A DNA stretch of 64,000 nucleotides from Otatea glauca (lineage: Eukaryota > Streptophyta > Magnoliopsida > Poales > Poaceae): NCBI GenBank assembly GCA_036346275.1, contig CM070721.1, positions 50,121,869 through 50,185,868 on the forward strand, given 5' to 3'. The translations under genes and the position numbers were made by a program. Below, piece by piece: positions 1 through 11,500 of this stretch. Positions within the stretch are counted from its first letter, which is position 1; every line of letters begins with the position of its first letter. The notes below the pieces were generated by a model, which was given only the letters and a program-made list of their open reading frames with translations, had not been told where the DNA came from and searched no databases.

Positions 1-226
1 CCATCAAATATTCGTCCTTCAGGTCCGCATGGAGATGGTGCCTTAGGAAATGCAAAGCTGCGCATTTGGCAGCTTTAGGGAGAGCAGGGGTACCAGCTTC
101 AAGCTGAAAAATTGCAGCTCCAAGAGATCGGGCTATCAAGTTGATCTTGGCATCCATTGCCCAAGTGAGGTTGTTGCTGCCATTCAGGGCAAGTTTAGTA
201 AATTCTTTCCTGGCGATGTCAGATAT
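1..226 (-). pseudogene. copia gag N-terminus, decayed start codon
   Basis: The minus strand from 226 encodes a copia-type gag N-terminus: a GSNNLTWAMDAK stretch, then ALHFLRHHLHADLKDEY. It aligns by eye with the gag of the second copia element (24435-24695), which has GQNYLTWASDVK and ALHFLMHHLSPLKNEY. This is the retrotransposon gag leader region of the DUF4219/UBN2 type, which would form the particle. At the position where the sister copy has ATG TCC GGC, this copy has ATA TCT GAC (224-226 is the ATA), so the start codon appears lost. The gene continues past the left edge. I see no in-frame stop in the visible part. Confidence 0.75.
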
Positions 227-1800
227 ATCCTATATACAAGCAAACAGGGATTTTTCTTCAGGTAAAATATTATTTTGCACGCTTATTAATGAATCAGCAA
301 AGTTTTGGCCTATATCTATTTAGTAGATAATTATCACACATTTTCGAGGATTTTCCTAGCATTTTCATAATTATATGCTAATTATTAAGCAATTTTCAGA
401 ATTACCAATTAATAGAAAAATAAACTTCAACATGAAATAGTATATTGCTAAGAAAATTAATCCAGAGACATGACAAAAAGCGATGGGTCATATATATATT
501 TCAAAAAATTTCTAGCATTTTCTGTTAATTACTAAGCAATTTTTAGAATTACTTAAATACATAAATAAATTTTAGCATATATTAAACATGGAATGAAGCT
601 AGAAAATAAACGCGGAGTATGGAACTTCCAAATATGTGCTAAAAACTAAATTACCAAATTTAATGGAAGCCCATAACCTAGAAAAACTATTTTCTAATAT
701 TAATGTCAATTTTCATATTAATAAATGTTTATATATATATATAAGAGAAAGGGGCGGGCCGTACGGACATTGAGTCGTACGGCCCGATCTGGTCTTTCGG
801 CTCGTTCGGCCAAGACGGCCCGGAGACCCATGAGCGGCAGCAGCCCACAGACGGCACTGCGGTCCACGAGCGACGCAGCTGCACTTCACGAACGAAAAAC
901 CCTAGCGCCCGCTCGTTTTTTGCCGTCGTTGCCATTAAGCACAGAGCAAGATGGCGTGGGCTTCGGCGGTGGAGCCGGGGCGATGCAGCATGCGTCACAA
1001 CAAGTGACTACGCGCGCGGAGCGGCGGTGTGGTGGCGGTGGCGCGCCGGGTGGGCGCGCTGCGGCGGAAACCGAGGCGTGAATGGTCACAAAAAATCCGA
1101 GGAGACAGCGATGTGCGAAAGCCGACGCAGTGCGACGGGCGGCTCGGCAGAGGTTTGGTAGCCCAGCACGGTCGTTGGGCGTGGCGCAGCTGCTAGTCGC
1201 ATTGCAGATTTGGCCGCCGGGTGAGCGGGTCTACCGTCGTGCGCTTTTGGCGTAGCAACGCGGCGCAGGCGGCTTTGGGTGCGGCGGGGCGACGGACTCT
1301 TCGAGTGGCGCAGGCGGCCGCGGGGAATCCGAGGCATTGGCACACGGTGCGGCTGCGAGCTTGAAAGCTAAGGCAACGGGTGCGTCGCGAGAATTCGAGG
1401 CGACGGCGCTGCGAGTGACGAGCGAAACAGTGCGACACGTCAAAACAGAGGTGGGATCACAGCGGGTGGTGGCGTTGCTGTGCTTCGGGTTCAAGAAGCC
1501 AAATCGTCGCCGGTGGGAGACGCTGACAGGGGCTTACCGCCGGTGCTATCGATTCTTCTACTTTTTTATCTTATTTGATGTTGATGATGACCAGTACTCG
1601 ATAGAAGAACCAAGTCACAATTTTAAATATGAACAGCTTCAAACAATCTACAGGATGTGCTTCTCTATTCGAGTGCGATCAACTGGGCGTAGATTGAACT
1701 TACTTAGGGCTTGCGGTAGCGAAGATCGTGTGACGCAGGATGAATTCGACGCAGTGTCGATTGTCGCAGGCAGACGATCACCAATCAGCCACAGTAGAGC
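227..1800 (-). other. copia 5' leader with GC-rich island
   Basis: This stretch lies between gag and the LTR. 270-740 is AT-rich with nothing recognisable. 755-1530 is strongly GC-rich and gives long open frames on both strands (for example 1337-1810 plus), none resembling a known protein; I read these as composition effects. The second copia element has the same arrangement (AT-rich near gag, GC-rich in the middle), so the island is part of the element and not a host gene. Confidence 0.6.
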
Positions 1801-1815
1801 CTCATGCTGATAACG
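1801..1815 (-). promoter_or_regulatory. putative primer-binding site (copia 1)
   Basis: Directly inside the LTR, the minus strand reads CGTTATCAGCATGAG. It differs by one C-to-T change from the site of the second copia element (CGTTATCAGCACGA) and fits the anticodon arm of tRNA-Ile rather than any tRNA 3' end. Confidence 0.5.
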
Positions 1816-2430
1816 TGTTGTAAAACGTAGTCATTGATCCACGATCAATCAATCACACGTCAATGAAATCACAAGAACAAGAACTGGAGCACACAGAAGT
1901 AGGGGACAAAGTTCTCTCGCTTTATTAGATTAATTCTTGTACATGGGGGGTGCCCAATATATAAAGAAACTGGCAAGAGATAAGCTTGGATTTGCCCACA
2001 CCTAAGAGATAGATTGTAATAGAAACGGTTACGGAAATCTTAAGAATAGGTGTGACGGTGTGAGCAGATCGAGTTGATAGCAGGGTTTAAAAACTGAGTG
2101 GATGATGAAAACCAAAGATCCAGTGACACCGATTTATAGTGAAAATCGAACGAAAATCATCAAAAACCGAAATATTTCGAAATCAAACGGTTTGAAAAAA
2201 ATAAAAGAAAATAAAAAATCGGCTGGCAAATTGAACTTTTCTCGCGGCTGATTTTTTGAACGATTTTCTTCTATTTTCATCGAAAATCACTTGAATTATT
2301 TGAATTTGATCGATTTACCGATCAATTTAGGATTTCAAACCAGCTTAATATGATCGATTTTCGTGATACAATTGATTTTCGCAATTTTCGATCGAGTTTT
2401 GTCAATTTTGTTAACCCTGACTGATAGCCA
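1816..2430 (-). repeat. copia LTR interrupted by a hAT element
   Basis: The LTR starts with TG at 1816 on the plus strand, which is its 3' end in element orientation. It holds a TATA-like ATATATAAAG near 1956 and a polyadenylation-like region. The hAT insertion at 2081-2419 falls at its far side, so the true border is inferred. Without the insertion the LTR would be near 270 bp, similar to the 225 bp LTRs of the second copia element. Confidence 0.45.
2081..2419. mobile_element. short non-autonomous hAT element
   Basis: The ends are CAGGGTTTAAAAAC and, in reverse complement, CAGGGTTAACAAAATTG. The flanking 8-mers GTTGATAG (2073-2080) and ACTGATAG (2420-2427) agree at 6 of 8 positions, as expected for an old 8 bp hAT target duplication. 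The body (339 bp) is AT-rich with many AAAATCG motifs and no ORF. Confidence 0.65.
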
Positions 2431-2647
2431 CCTATCTTCCAATAGAATTAGGGGACTTTATTAAGTAGACAAAGCGATGCGGCGAACAAATCGCTTAGCC
2501 TCCGATCTTTCTTTTTTAAATCCTGCACCTTATTGTACATTTCCCTATTGCAAAAAACACAGAAGATGAAATGTATCCCCCTATTGTAGCCGACGAGCGC
2601 AACAACACGCGTGAGCACGAGCATAGGAGCATCTGGCTGACCACGAG
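2428..2647. other. unassigned spacer
   Basis: No gene is recognised here. 2581-2647 may hold the continuation of the small minus-strand ORF interrupted by the next hAT element. Confidence 0.4.
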
Positions 2648-3728
2648 CAGGGATCCAAATTTCGGCGAAATTTCGTCAGAATTTCGGGCCTCTCGAGACC
2701 TAAACTACCGGCTGAGGGGAAAAATTTGAAAATGTTACAGTAAATTAATTTTTTCCGGCGAGATTTCGATCAAACCGGGCGAAATTTCATGAAAATTCCG
2801 GATTTTGGTTTTTTATGGCCGGATTTGACTTCAATTACATCAATAACCCATAATAAAGTGATCTTTGATGATAATTTATCCAAAAACTTATTTTTTGAGA
2901 CATTTTAAAATTTTGGCAAAAACACTGTTAGAATTTTATAAAATTGAATATGCTTTGTAATGCTATGAAAAATTTATGGTACAATCTTAAGAAGTATAGG
3001 ATCAAAAATAAAATTTTATAAAATAGTTTAACTTCATTTGTTATCTTTTAAAAATAAAAAACAGAATTAGTATAAACGAGGTAGTAACAGTGTCAGATTT
3101 TTATAACTTTTTTCATATTTGATCATCATTTGAAAATTTTATGGTAATATTACTGATGCATGAAGAGTATAAATAAAAATTTCAAAATTTTCTAGAATGG
3201 TTTGAACTATTTTTCATTCGGTTGAAATTTGTCGGTCAACCTTCAGTTACACTATCCGAAATTTTAAAATTTCATGAAGCTTGATCATCACCTGAAAATT
3301 TTATGAGAATATTAATTAAGGATCATAACCATGCACAAAAAATTTCAATAGTTTCTAACTTGATTTGTACCATTTGTCATTCGGATCAAACTTATCGGTC
3401 AGTGTTTTATCAGGACAGTACCACTCTCCGATTTTTTAAAAATTCCTCAGATGTGATAATCAGCTGAAATTTTTGTGAGAACATCAGTAATGTGTCAACA
3501 CCTCAAAAAAAATTCAAAATTTTTCGTTAACGTTTGGACCACTTTTCTGCCGGTGCAAAAAAACTCGAAATTTCAGGTTTTTTCGCCGAATTTCGGGATT
3601 TTTCGTTACTACACGAACCGAATTTGAATTTTAAAATTTAAATTTTGTCCGAAATTTTGAAATTTCGACGAAATCTCACGATCCGGCCAGGAACGAAATT
3701 TATTCCGAAACCGAATATTCAAACCTTG
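2648..3728. mobile_element. non-autonomous hAT element, perfect TSD
   Basis: The element starts CAGGGATCCAAATTTCGG and ends in reverse complement CAAGGTTTGAATATTCGG. It is flanked by identical 8-mers ACCACGAG (2640-2647 and 3729-3736), a perfect hAT-type target duplication. The 1,081 bp body is AT-rich, with GAAATTTCG motifs clustered at both ends and no transposase ORF. The same terminal motifs occur in the element at 52093-53597, so the two belong to one family. Confidence 0.88.
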
Positions 3729-3808
3729 ACCACGAGAGAGTGCGAGCAAGCAAGCATTGCTGCCACAACCAGATAGCTAGGAAGTTCTCCTGCCATAGTG
3801 TGCCTCAT
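3729..3808 (-). pseudogene. small ORF with signal-peptide-like start, cut by hAT
   Basis: A minus-strand ATG at 3808 (second in-frame ATG at 3796) opens a peptide whose start, MAGELPSYLVVAAMLACS, is hydrophobic like a secretory signal. The frame runs straight into the target duplication of the hAT element at 2648-3728. Beyond that element the same frame stays open for about 40 more codons in 2530-2647. A minus-strand TATA box (GTATAAA, 3851-3857) lies 43 bp upstream of the ATG. I do not recognise the mature part; it could be the first exon of a small secreted protein or chance. The Tourist-like MITE at 3893-4300 sits directly upstream. Confidence 0.35.
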
Positions 3809-3850
3809 TGTTTCTGTACTCGTTAAGCGTGGTAGGGAGCTTTCGCGCTC

Positions 3851-3857
3851 TTTATAC
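3851..3857 (-). promoter_or_regulatory. TATA box
   Basis: The minus strand reads GTGTATAAAGAGC, 43 bp upstream of the ATG at 3808. This supports a former promoter for the interrupted ORF. Confidence 0.4.
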
Positions 3858-3892
3858 ACGGTAGAGAGCAGAGAGAGTGTTAAATTTACTAA

Positions 3893-4300
3893 GAATGCGT
3901 TTGGTTGGGTGAACGAAGATGAACGGGATGGGATGATACAGGATGGAGGGATAATCCTGGATAAGATGGTACGGGGAGGGTGTTTAGTTGTCTGAATGGA
4001 ATGATACATGATTTTGTTTGGTTGCTTGGATGGAATGGTACGGGATGGTACGAGATGATGTTTGGTTGGATGGATGAGATTAGTATGGTAAACTTTATCA
4101 CTAGTGGTACGTGATGGTACAGGATGGTTCAACCAATTTGAAGGTACGGGATGGTACAACATATTTGAGGAATATTCCTAGAATCTGTATCACTCTGTCC
4201 CGTACAAGATGGTTCCATACACTCAACCAAACGCATGTATCAAAATCTATCATGTATCATCTCATCCCGTTCATCCTCATTCATCTAACCAAACGCACCC
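3893..4300. mobile_element. Tourist-like (PIF/Harbinger) MITE
   Basis: The ends are GAATGCGTTTGGTTGGG and, in reverse complement, GGGTGCGTTTGGTTAGATG. They are flanked by TAA on both sides (3890-3892 and 4301-4303), the usual 3 bp duplication of this superfamily. The body holds many degenerate GGGATGGTACGGGATG-type repeats and no coding capacity; frames across it are shadows. Confidence 0.75.
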
Positions 4301-4441
4301 TAATACATAAGTGGGAAGTAGATTTAGAAAAATAAATAAAAATAAGCGATGTGCTCCGACTTCCGAAAGCGCGTACTGGTTGTCCTCATGTATATGTATG
4401 AATATTAGTACTAGCACTAACAGTCTAGCAGTTGGCACCTT

Positions 4442-4804
4442 CAGGATTCATAAAACAGTGGTTTACCGTTTAAAAACAGTGGTTTTTGAGCGTATCGTTG
4501 CGATTCGGGATCCAAAACCGCTAGATAAACCGGTTCAATTTAAAAAAATTTGAAAAATTTATATGTTACAAACAGCTCGAAAACCGTTGAAAAACTGCGG
4601 TCTGAAAACCGCTCAAAAAAACCTTTTTTGGAGACATTTAATTGGTCAGTTGTTTTTTCGTGAAAACCGCGGTTTTTGTTTTGAATTTTTTTCAAATTTT
4701 TTGATTTCTTAACACTTTGGTTTCGGGTGATTTTCGAATGGTTTTTACAGTTTTTGTTTTGTGAATTTCGAACCCGATTTTTTAAAAACGGGTTTTGAAT
4801 CCTA
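4442..4804. mobile_element. short non-autonomous hAT element
   Basis: The ends are CAGGATTCATAAAAC and, in reverse complement, TAGGATTCAAAACCCG. Flanking 8-mers GGCACCTT (4434-4441) and GATACCTT (4805-4812) match at 6 of 8 positions. The body carries AAACCGCGGTTT-like motifs. The terminal sequence resembles the hAT elements at 2081, 2648 and 52093. Confidence 0.6.
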
Positions 4805-4812
4805 GATACCTT

Positions 4813-5463
4813 CTCCGTAGTACCTTCCTGTAGTAGTGTCAAACATTGAAGTTCTACAGGTACTCTGCAGTCCTGCTACCGACAGCCATAATGCATGTCA
4901 TTAATTGCTCTCGGGTCTCAACTAACCGTTGCCAAGTCATTGCACGGAAAAAGCGATCGCACTCGATTTGTTTTCAGAATATGAAGTCTATAAATTTTAC
5001 TATTTTATTTTAAAATATATTATGTGTATATAGTTTTAATGATTTTATTTTGTCTTTTTCGTTCTTATTAATCATGGTATCCTTTCTCTTATTTCCAAAA
5101 CATTAACATCGTAGATACTATGGTTATTTTTCTCTACCGTTCTTATGATTTTACTTTTGCAAAATAGGTCTTGTAAAAATAAATGAAATAGTAGGTAGAG
5201 ACCGACTTTGTCGTAGTTCCCCTAAGTAAAATATATTGTCACCTAGTTTTTGCCGACTAGGAAGTCGGCAACTGCGCGTTGTGAAAGCCGGTTAGCATGA
5301 CACATGCGCCCACGTTGCGGGAGCGGAATTCACGAGAAAAACTGTACAGCCGGCCCCTAGGTTTCTCTAATCTCCACTAATGCGTGTCTCGGTGGTCGTG
5401 TCTGTCGATGATGCACCCACAGTAAGTCAGCATATAAGTCGGCCTTCGATAAGCTTTACCACC
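4813..5463. other. AT-rich spacer with one hairpin
   Basis: No gene is seen. A perfect short hairpin (TGCCGACT, loop AGGA, AGTCGGCA) lies at 5253-5272. Several other GTCGGC/GCCGAC words nearby suggest the worn end of a transposon. Confidence 0.4.
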
Positions 5464-5465
5464 TA

Positions 5466-5777
5466 CTCCCTCCATCCTTAAAAATAAAAGAGAGAAACGT
5501 TCAAATTGTATCTTCTAATATTAGAGATTAAGAGCTCTCCTCTTATACTATATTCTCAAATTGTGTCCATGCATACAGATACACGCAGATACACGCGACC
5601 ACATATATTCCAAAACAAAAACGCGGCAGGTCATTCCCTATAATTGTGATTAATTAATACATGCATGTTGCCAATTAATAGAGATACAGTATTAAATAGG
5701 GGCATTAGAATCTTTTAACAGAAACCATAATCTGCCCTAAAACTTCTTTTATCCCTTACTTTCCAAGACGGAGGGAG
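5466..5777. mobile_element. Stowaway-like (Tc1/mariner) MITE
   Basis: The terminal inverted repeats begin CTCCCTCCATCCTTAAAAAT at the left and, in reverse complement, CTCCCTCCGTCTTGGAAAG at the right. The element is flanked by TA (5464-5465 and 5778-5779). These are the classic Stowaway ends and duplication. It is 312 bp with no ORF. Confidence 0.9.
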
Positions 5778-5880
5778 TAATATTATTTTGCTAACACGGA
5801 GAAGAGACGACTAGGAGAGAGTATAAGGGAGGTACAAGTACAACAAAGTCACGTCAGTTTATTATTAAAATATATATCAA

Positions 5881-6076
5881 CTTTGTCATACGTTGAAGAG
5901 TGAGAAAAGAGGGGAGAGAAAAGAATCGACTTATATTTAACAGCTAGCATCGTACGGGAAACAACATGCTATCGCTAATTAAAATAGCTTTGTTATATGT
6001 AGAAGAGTGAGAAAAGAGGATATAAGAGAACCGGCTCATATTTAATAGCCAGCATCGTGCGAGAAACAACATGCTA
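5881..6076. repeat. 107 bp tandem duplication
   Basis: Two copies, 5881-5975 and 5988-6076, share GAAGAGTGAGAAAAGAGG and GAAACAACATGCTAT at a spacing of 107 bp. They have no coding potential. Confidence 0.7.
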
Positions 6077-6239
6077 TAGTCAGTCAAAAGTCTGAGTTGG
6101 AGCCGACGCGAGTGACAATTAGCGTTGAAGTTTGTGTTGTGCCAATAGCAACAAAGATGAAGTTAGTGTTGAATGCCCAAATTAAATGTTTTATTGTTTC
6201 TCTAGAGACAACTTTTAAAGGCAGTTATTGTATAAGCTG

Positions 6240-6490
6240 AATTTATTGTTTATTTTAGATGATATGGATGGGAGATGAGTAAATAGTTGGCTTATTATTG
6301 TACTTGCTCGAAGTGTTTATTCGTAGAGAGACGGTTATATAGATGACATAAAATATTATTGTATAAGTTATTGTTCATAATAAATATTTTTCCATGCTAT
6401 AATAAAATATCGTAAGATCTCGAAGAGACAATCTTAAAAAGTTATCCATTGTAGATGAGATGGAGGAGTACATAAATAGCGCTCGTCTTC
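6240..6490 (+). repeat. dispersed AT-rich repeat, copy A
   Basis: This resembles 38262-38590 in the same orientation. Shared elements are a GAGACGGTTATATAGAT-like start, CATAAA, GAGTTATTG / AAGTTATTG, ATAATAAA and a CTTAAGATG / CTTAAAAAG end. It is probably a worn MITE; ends are not defined. Confidence 0.45.
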
Positions 6491-7010
6491 ACTATTGCAC
6501 ATGCACTAAGCCTATATCTAGTCTACCAAAGCACTTTAGATTTCATATTGCGCCACTAGTGGTGAAGTCAAGATAAAAATAGAGGATTGGCTCAAAAGAC
6601 TAAGCTAAATTAAGATAAATATACTAAATATAGTCTTATGCAATTAGAATTCATACGTAAATAAAAGAAACATTGCATGAAAGTAAAATACAATGTACGA
6701 AGGTACCTCGCTAATTTATGCGCCCAAAGAGATATGTATATCCAAAATTACAAAATTAGTGATATAATAGTAAATTGTATATGATTATGAACAATCAAAA
6801 TAAAATAAATACACCACTAAGGCGCTGACTTGAATCATTGTCGGACCTCGGGAATAAAACCTCGAAATCCTCTGTGTATCCTGTACTAATTCAGGAAAAG
6901 CTAGTACACATAGTAAATAAAAATGATACCATAACATATCATAAAAAATTTCATTTAATTTACAACATAAATGGTTCGTAAGCCAACTCAAACGTCATGT
7001 TACTTAGTCA
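6490..7010. other. AT-rich spacer
   Basis: No gene, repeat or RNA feature was recognised. Confidence 0.4.
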
Positions 7011-7600
7011 TAACTTTTTGAAACTCATGAACCAGGTGGAAGTTATCCATGAAACCTAGCAAAAAAAACTAAATGAAATCTATTGAAACTTGATCGTGAA
7101 AGCTCTTAAAAGGTAATGAAACTAAATTATGTTAATGGAACAATATGAAAACTAATGAAACTTCATAAAACTTATCTATGAAACTCCTGAAACTAATGAA
7201 ATTTAATCTTAAAGCCTAATGAAAGAGCTTAATGAAACCTATTGAAAATTGGACAAGAAAACTCCTAAAGACCCGATGAAACTATGTGATATAATCTCGT
7301 TTAAACGTAGTAGTGAAACGCCGTGAAATTTAGCACTGAACCTCTTGAAACTCATAAGAGTTTAATGAAACTTAGTCGTTACACTTTTGAATAAAACTGA
7401 ACCAAAATTATGAAAGCTCGTGAAACCGGGTGAAACTATTGTAACTTAGACGTGAAAGCTCTTGAGAGCTGTTGAAACTGAATTATCACGATGAAACACT
7501 ATAAAACCTCGTAGAACTTATCTGCGAATTATCGTGTAACTTAACCATATCCTCCTAAACCAGGTGAAACAAGAAACAACAGCATCATCCAAATTGACTC
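7010..7600. repeat. degenerate TGAAACT-rich minisatellite
   Basis: The word TGAAAC(T/C) or a one-base variant recurs dozens of times without a fixed period, often as AATGAAACTTA. It continues sparsely at 7800-7850 on the far side of a GC-rich block. A similar GAAACCTG run occurs at 18930-18990. Confidence 0.55.
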
Positions 7601-7604
7601 AAGG

Positions 7605-8550
7605 TTTCACAATGGTCCGCTCTGATCCAATAGCATGAGAGATCGTCCCCTCATCAGCTCCTCCACACACGATCGTCGTGTCTCACCCGCTCGCCTCGGC
7701 GCTGTCGCTCCTACCTTGTCAGCTCCCGTCGTGACGCCCACTCTCCTGCGCGCCTCATCACTTTCCCTCCGTTGGCCTCCGTCCACGCCCTCAATCCCGC
7801 ATAGTGAAATGACCATTGAAACTCACTTATACTATGAAACACTGCGCACTAACCATTGGAACAAAAAACTTTTCACCGGGAAAAAAACGCATACAAGTCG
7901 TATATTGAGTAAATTTACATCTAAATTCAACACCTTAAACACTAACATTACATATTTTATCCAAGTCTTAAGAAAATCACGATCGCTTTTTTACCCAGCA
8001 AGGTTTTGTTGACGGTAAGTCCTACACTGGGCAGTCACGTCGCGAGGCATGGTCACCAAAGAGCTCATGCCACTGATGGCGCGCGAGCTGGTAATGGATG
8101 GATACTAAGGTTTCAGCCGAGGTCATGATGCACGCGATATCTATGGCGGGGTTGTGCTGCAAAGGGGAAATTACCGCACGAGGTCATGTTGCACAGTGGA
8201 GGTCACCGGCGTGAGTGACGGGCAACGGGTGGGAATGGACAATCTGGACACGTGCGCACGGAAATAAGATCGAGCGGATTGTGTCTTGAAGACACTCATG
8301 AGCTTTACGGCCTAATTGCGGTCAAGTTTAATCCAACGTAAGAGCCTATTCCATCAAATGAGTTACGGACGATATACTGTTTCATAGACTATCTGATTAA
8401 AAATTTAGAAAAAAAGCCATGACACTATTTCTTCCATTAATTAAATTTGTTGATTGAATTAATTCTGCTTTTAGTGGTTTGGGATTTGTAAAATATTAGA
8501 ACTATTTGTATTCTACTTTTAGAAAATTATATATATATATATACACACAC
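7605..8550. other. GC-rich block then unassigned spacer
   Basis: 7610-7800 is distinctly GC-rich with open frames on both strands, but neither product (Ser/Arg/Pro-rich) is recognisable. Its position between two TGAAAC-rich flanks suggests a captured fragment inside an unidentified element. 8000-8550 shows nothing identifiable apart from the start of a (TA)n run. Confidence 0.35.
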
Positions 8551-11500
8551 ATGCGCTATTCTTTGGTTGCGTGTAGAATAGCCTATTCTACTCCCCAGCT
8601 ATTTAATCCAGTCCGACCGAGCCAATCTGCGCAATAAAACGGTCCGTGCCAATCAACCAGCAAATGACTAATAAATGTTACTTCTAGTTTGTATATGAAT
8701 CTTTCTTTTTTTTGATTTAGCCATAACATTCAAATGAGATTGAATTTTGATTTCAAATTTTACACGATGGTAGAATCTCACCTCCTCTACGTATGATATT
8801 TTTTTGAGAATTTTTCAAAATTTATACATATGATTTTCGTAGATTTTATACCATATAACTGCTGTGTACAGCATGTAGTAACATATTAAGTAAGAGACAG
8901 TAAAATGCAGCTTTCTTGACAGTAAAAGGTAATATATGATGTTTTTGGTACATTGTTATTTTCATATCTCTCAAATCCTATTGCGTTTAGTTTTGAAATT
9001 TTACAGGGTTGTAGAATATTACTTCCCCTACGTGTGGTAATATTTTGAGAATTTTTCACAGTAAAGTGTTATTTTTTTATAGTAAAAGACAGTATACGCT
9101 GCTATTTGGCACTTTGTTATTTTCATATCTCTCAAATCCTATTGATTTTTGTCTTCAAATTTTGCAGGATTGTAGAAGCTCAACTCCTCTACGTGTGGTA
9201 ATTTTTTGAGAATTTTCTAAATATTTTATTACGGGTCCGACAAATAGAACTAAATATTTGTTTATAAAAACCAACGGTACACATTTTAAAAAATTATAAA
9301 AAACTTACTATAGATATGGTAGGTGAGATTATACAACTCTGAAAAATTTGAAAATAAAAATCAATACCAGCTGAAAGATATGAAAAAGACAAATTCGGTT
9401 GACTAGTGATATTTTTAGTGTCCAGTGCTTTGTCAATTTCATATCTTTTAAATGCGATTGAGTTTAGTCTTCAAATTTTGTAGAGTTATAGAAGGTCACG
9501 TATCCTACGTATGAAAGTTTTTTTGAGATTTTTTAAAAAATTATACATATGATTTTCGTAGACTTTATACCATTTAGTTGTTGTGTACGGCATGTAGTAA
9601 CAGATTGAGTACGAGGCAGTAAAATACAGCTTTTTGATAGTAAAATGTAGTATATACTGATGTTCGGTATTTTATTATTTTCATATCTCTCAAATCCCAA
9701 TGATTTTGGTTTTAAAATTTTTTAGGGTTGTAGAATATTACCACCCCTACGTGTGGTAATTTTTTGAGAATATTTCACAGTAAAGTGTTATTTTATTGAT
9801 AGTAAAAGATAGTATACGCTGCTATTTGGCACTTTGTTATTTTCATATCTCTCAAATCCTATTGATTTTGGTCTTTTGTAGAAGCTCAACTCCTCTACGT
9901 GTGGTAATTTTTTGAGAATTTTCCAAATAGTTATTGTGGGTCCGACAAACAGAACTAAATATTTATTTATGAAAATCAATGATACAAATTTTCAAAAATT
10001 CTAAAACAATTACTATAGATATGGTAGGTGAGATTATACAACCTTGAAAAATTTGAAAATAAAAATCAATACCAGCTGAAAAATATGAAAAAGATAAATT
10101 CGGTTGACTAGTGATTTTTCACTGTCTAGTGCTTTATCAATTTCATATCATTCAAATACGATTGAGTTTGGTTTTCAAATTTTGTAGAGTTGTAGAAGCT
10201 CACGTATCCTACGTATGGTAATTTTTTTGAGATTTTTTGAAAATTTATACATATGATTTTCGTAGACTTTATAGTATTTGGCTGCTATGTACAGTATTTA
10301 GTAACAGATTGAGTAGGAGGCAGTAAAATGCAGCTTTTTTAATAGTAAAATGTAGTATATGCTGCTGTTCGGTATATTATTATTTTTATATCTCTCAAAT
10401 CCCAATAAGTTTGGTTTTGAAATTTTCCAGGGTTGTAGAATATTACCTCCCCTACGTGTGATAATTTTTTGAGAATTTTTCACAGTAAAGTGGTATTTTT
10501 TGATAGTAAAAGATAGTATACGCTGCTGTTTGGCACTTTGTTATTTTCATATCTTTCAAATCCTATTGAGTTTGGTCTTCACATTTTGCAGGATTGTAGA
10601 AGCTCAACTCCTCTACGTGTGGTAATTTTTTGAGAATTTTCCAAATATTTTATTGCGGGTCCGACAAACAGAACTAAATTTTTATTTATAAAAATCAACT
10701 GTACACATTTTCAAAAATTCTAAAACAATTACTATAGATATGGTAGGTGAGATTATAAAACCCTGAAGAAATTAAAATTCAAAATCAATAACAGCCGAAA
10801 GATATAAAAAAGACAAATTCAGTTGACTAGTGATTTTTCACTGTCTAGTCTTTGTCAATTTCATATCTTTTTAATGCTATTTAGTTTGGTTTTCAAATTT
10901 TGTAGAGTTGTAGAAGCTCACGTATCCTACGGATGGTAATTTTTTTGAGATTTTTTGAAAATTTATACATATAATTTTCGTAGACTTTATACCATTTAGC
11001 TGCTGTGTACAGCATGTAGTAACAAATTGAGTAGGAGGCAGTAAAATGCAGCTTTTTTATAGTAAAATGTAGTATATACTGTTGTTCGGTATTTTGTTAT
11101 TTTCTTATCTCTCAAATCGCAATGAGTTTGGTTTTGAAATTTTCAAGGCTTGTAGAATATTACCTCCCCTACGTGTGGTAATTTTTTGAGAATTTTTCAC
11201 AGTAAAGTGTTATTTTTTTATAGTAAAAGATAGTATACGCTGTTGTTTGGCACTTTGTTATTTTTATGTCTCTCAAATCCTATTGAGTTTGGTCTTCTAA
11301 TTTTGCGGGATTGTAGAAGCTCAACTCCTCTACGTGTGGTAATTTTTTTGAAAATTTTCTAAATATTTTATGCGAGTCCGATAAACATAACTAAATTTTT
11401 ATTTATGAAAATCAACGGTACACATTTTCAAAACTTCTAAAAAAATTACTAAAGATATGGTAGGTGAGATTATACAACCCTGAAAAATTTGAAATTCAAA

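Larger units (their letters stand above)
1..2430 (-). mobile_element. Ty1/copia retrotransposon, 5' part only
   Basis: The left edge of the window cuts this element. Reading on the minus strand, an LTR begins at 1816 (TGTTGTAAAACG on the plus strand), then a primer-site-like stretch (1801-1815), a GC-rich leader, and the start of gag at 226. The layout matches the complete copia element at 19371-26330, including LTR text such as TTGTACATGGGGGG and the LTR-adjacent CGTTATCAGC. The outer LTR border is uncertain because a small hAT element (2081-2419) sits in or beside it; the CA at 2429-2430 is only a candidate end. Confidence 0.7.

Noticed and set aside
9788..10483. Minus-strand ORFs of 61-63 codons in the 715 bp repeats
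   Set aside because: They are not conserved in length between repeat units and fall in AT-rich satellite-like sequence.
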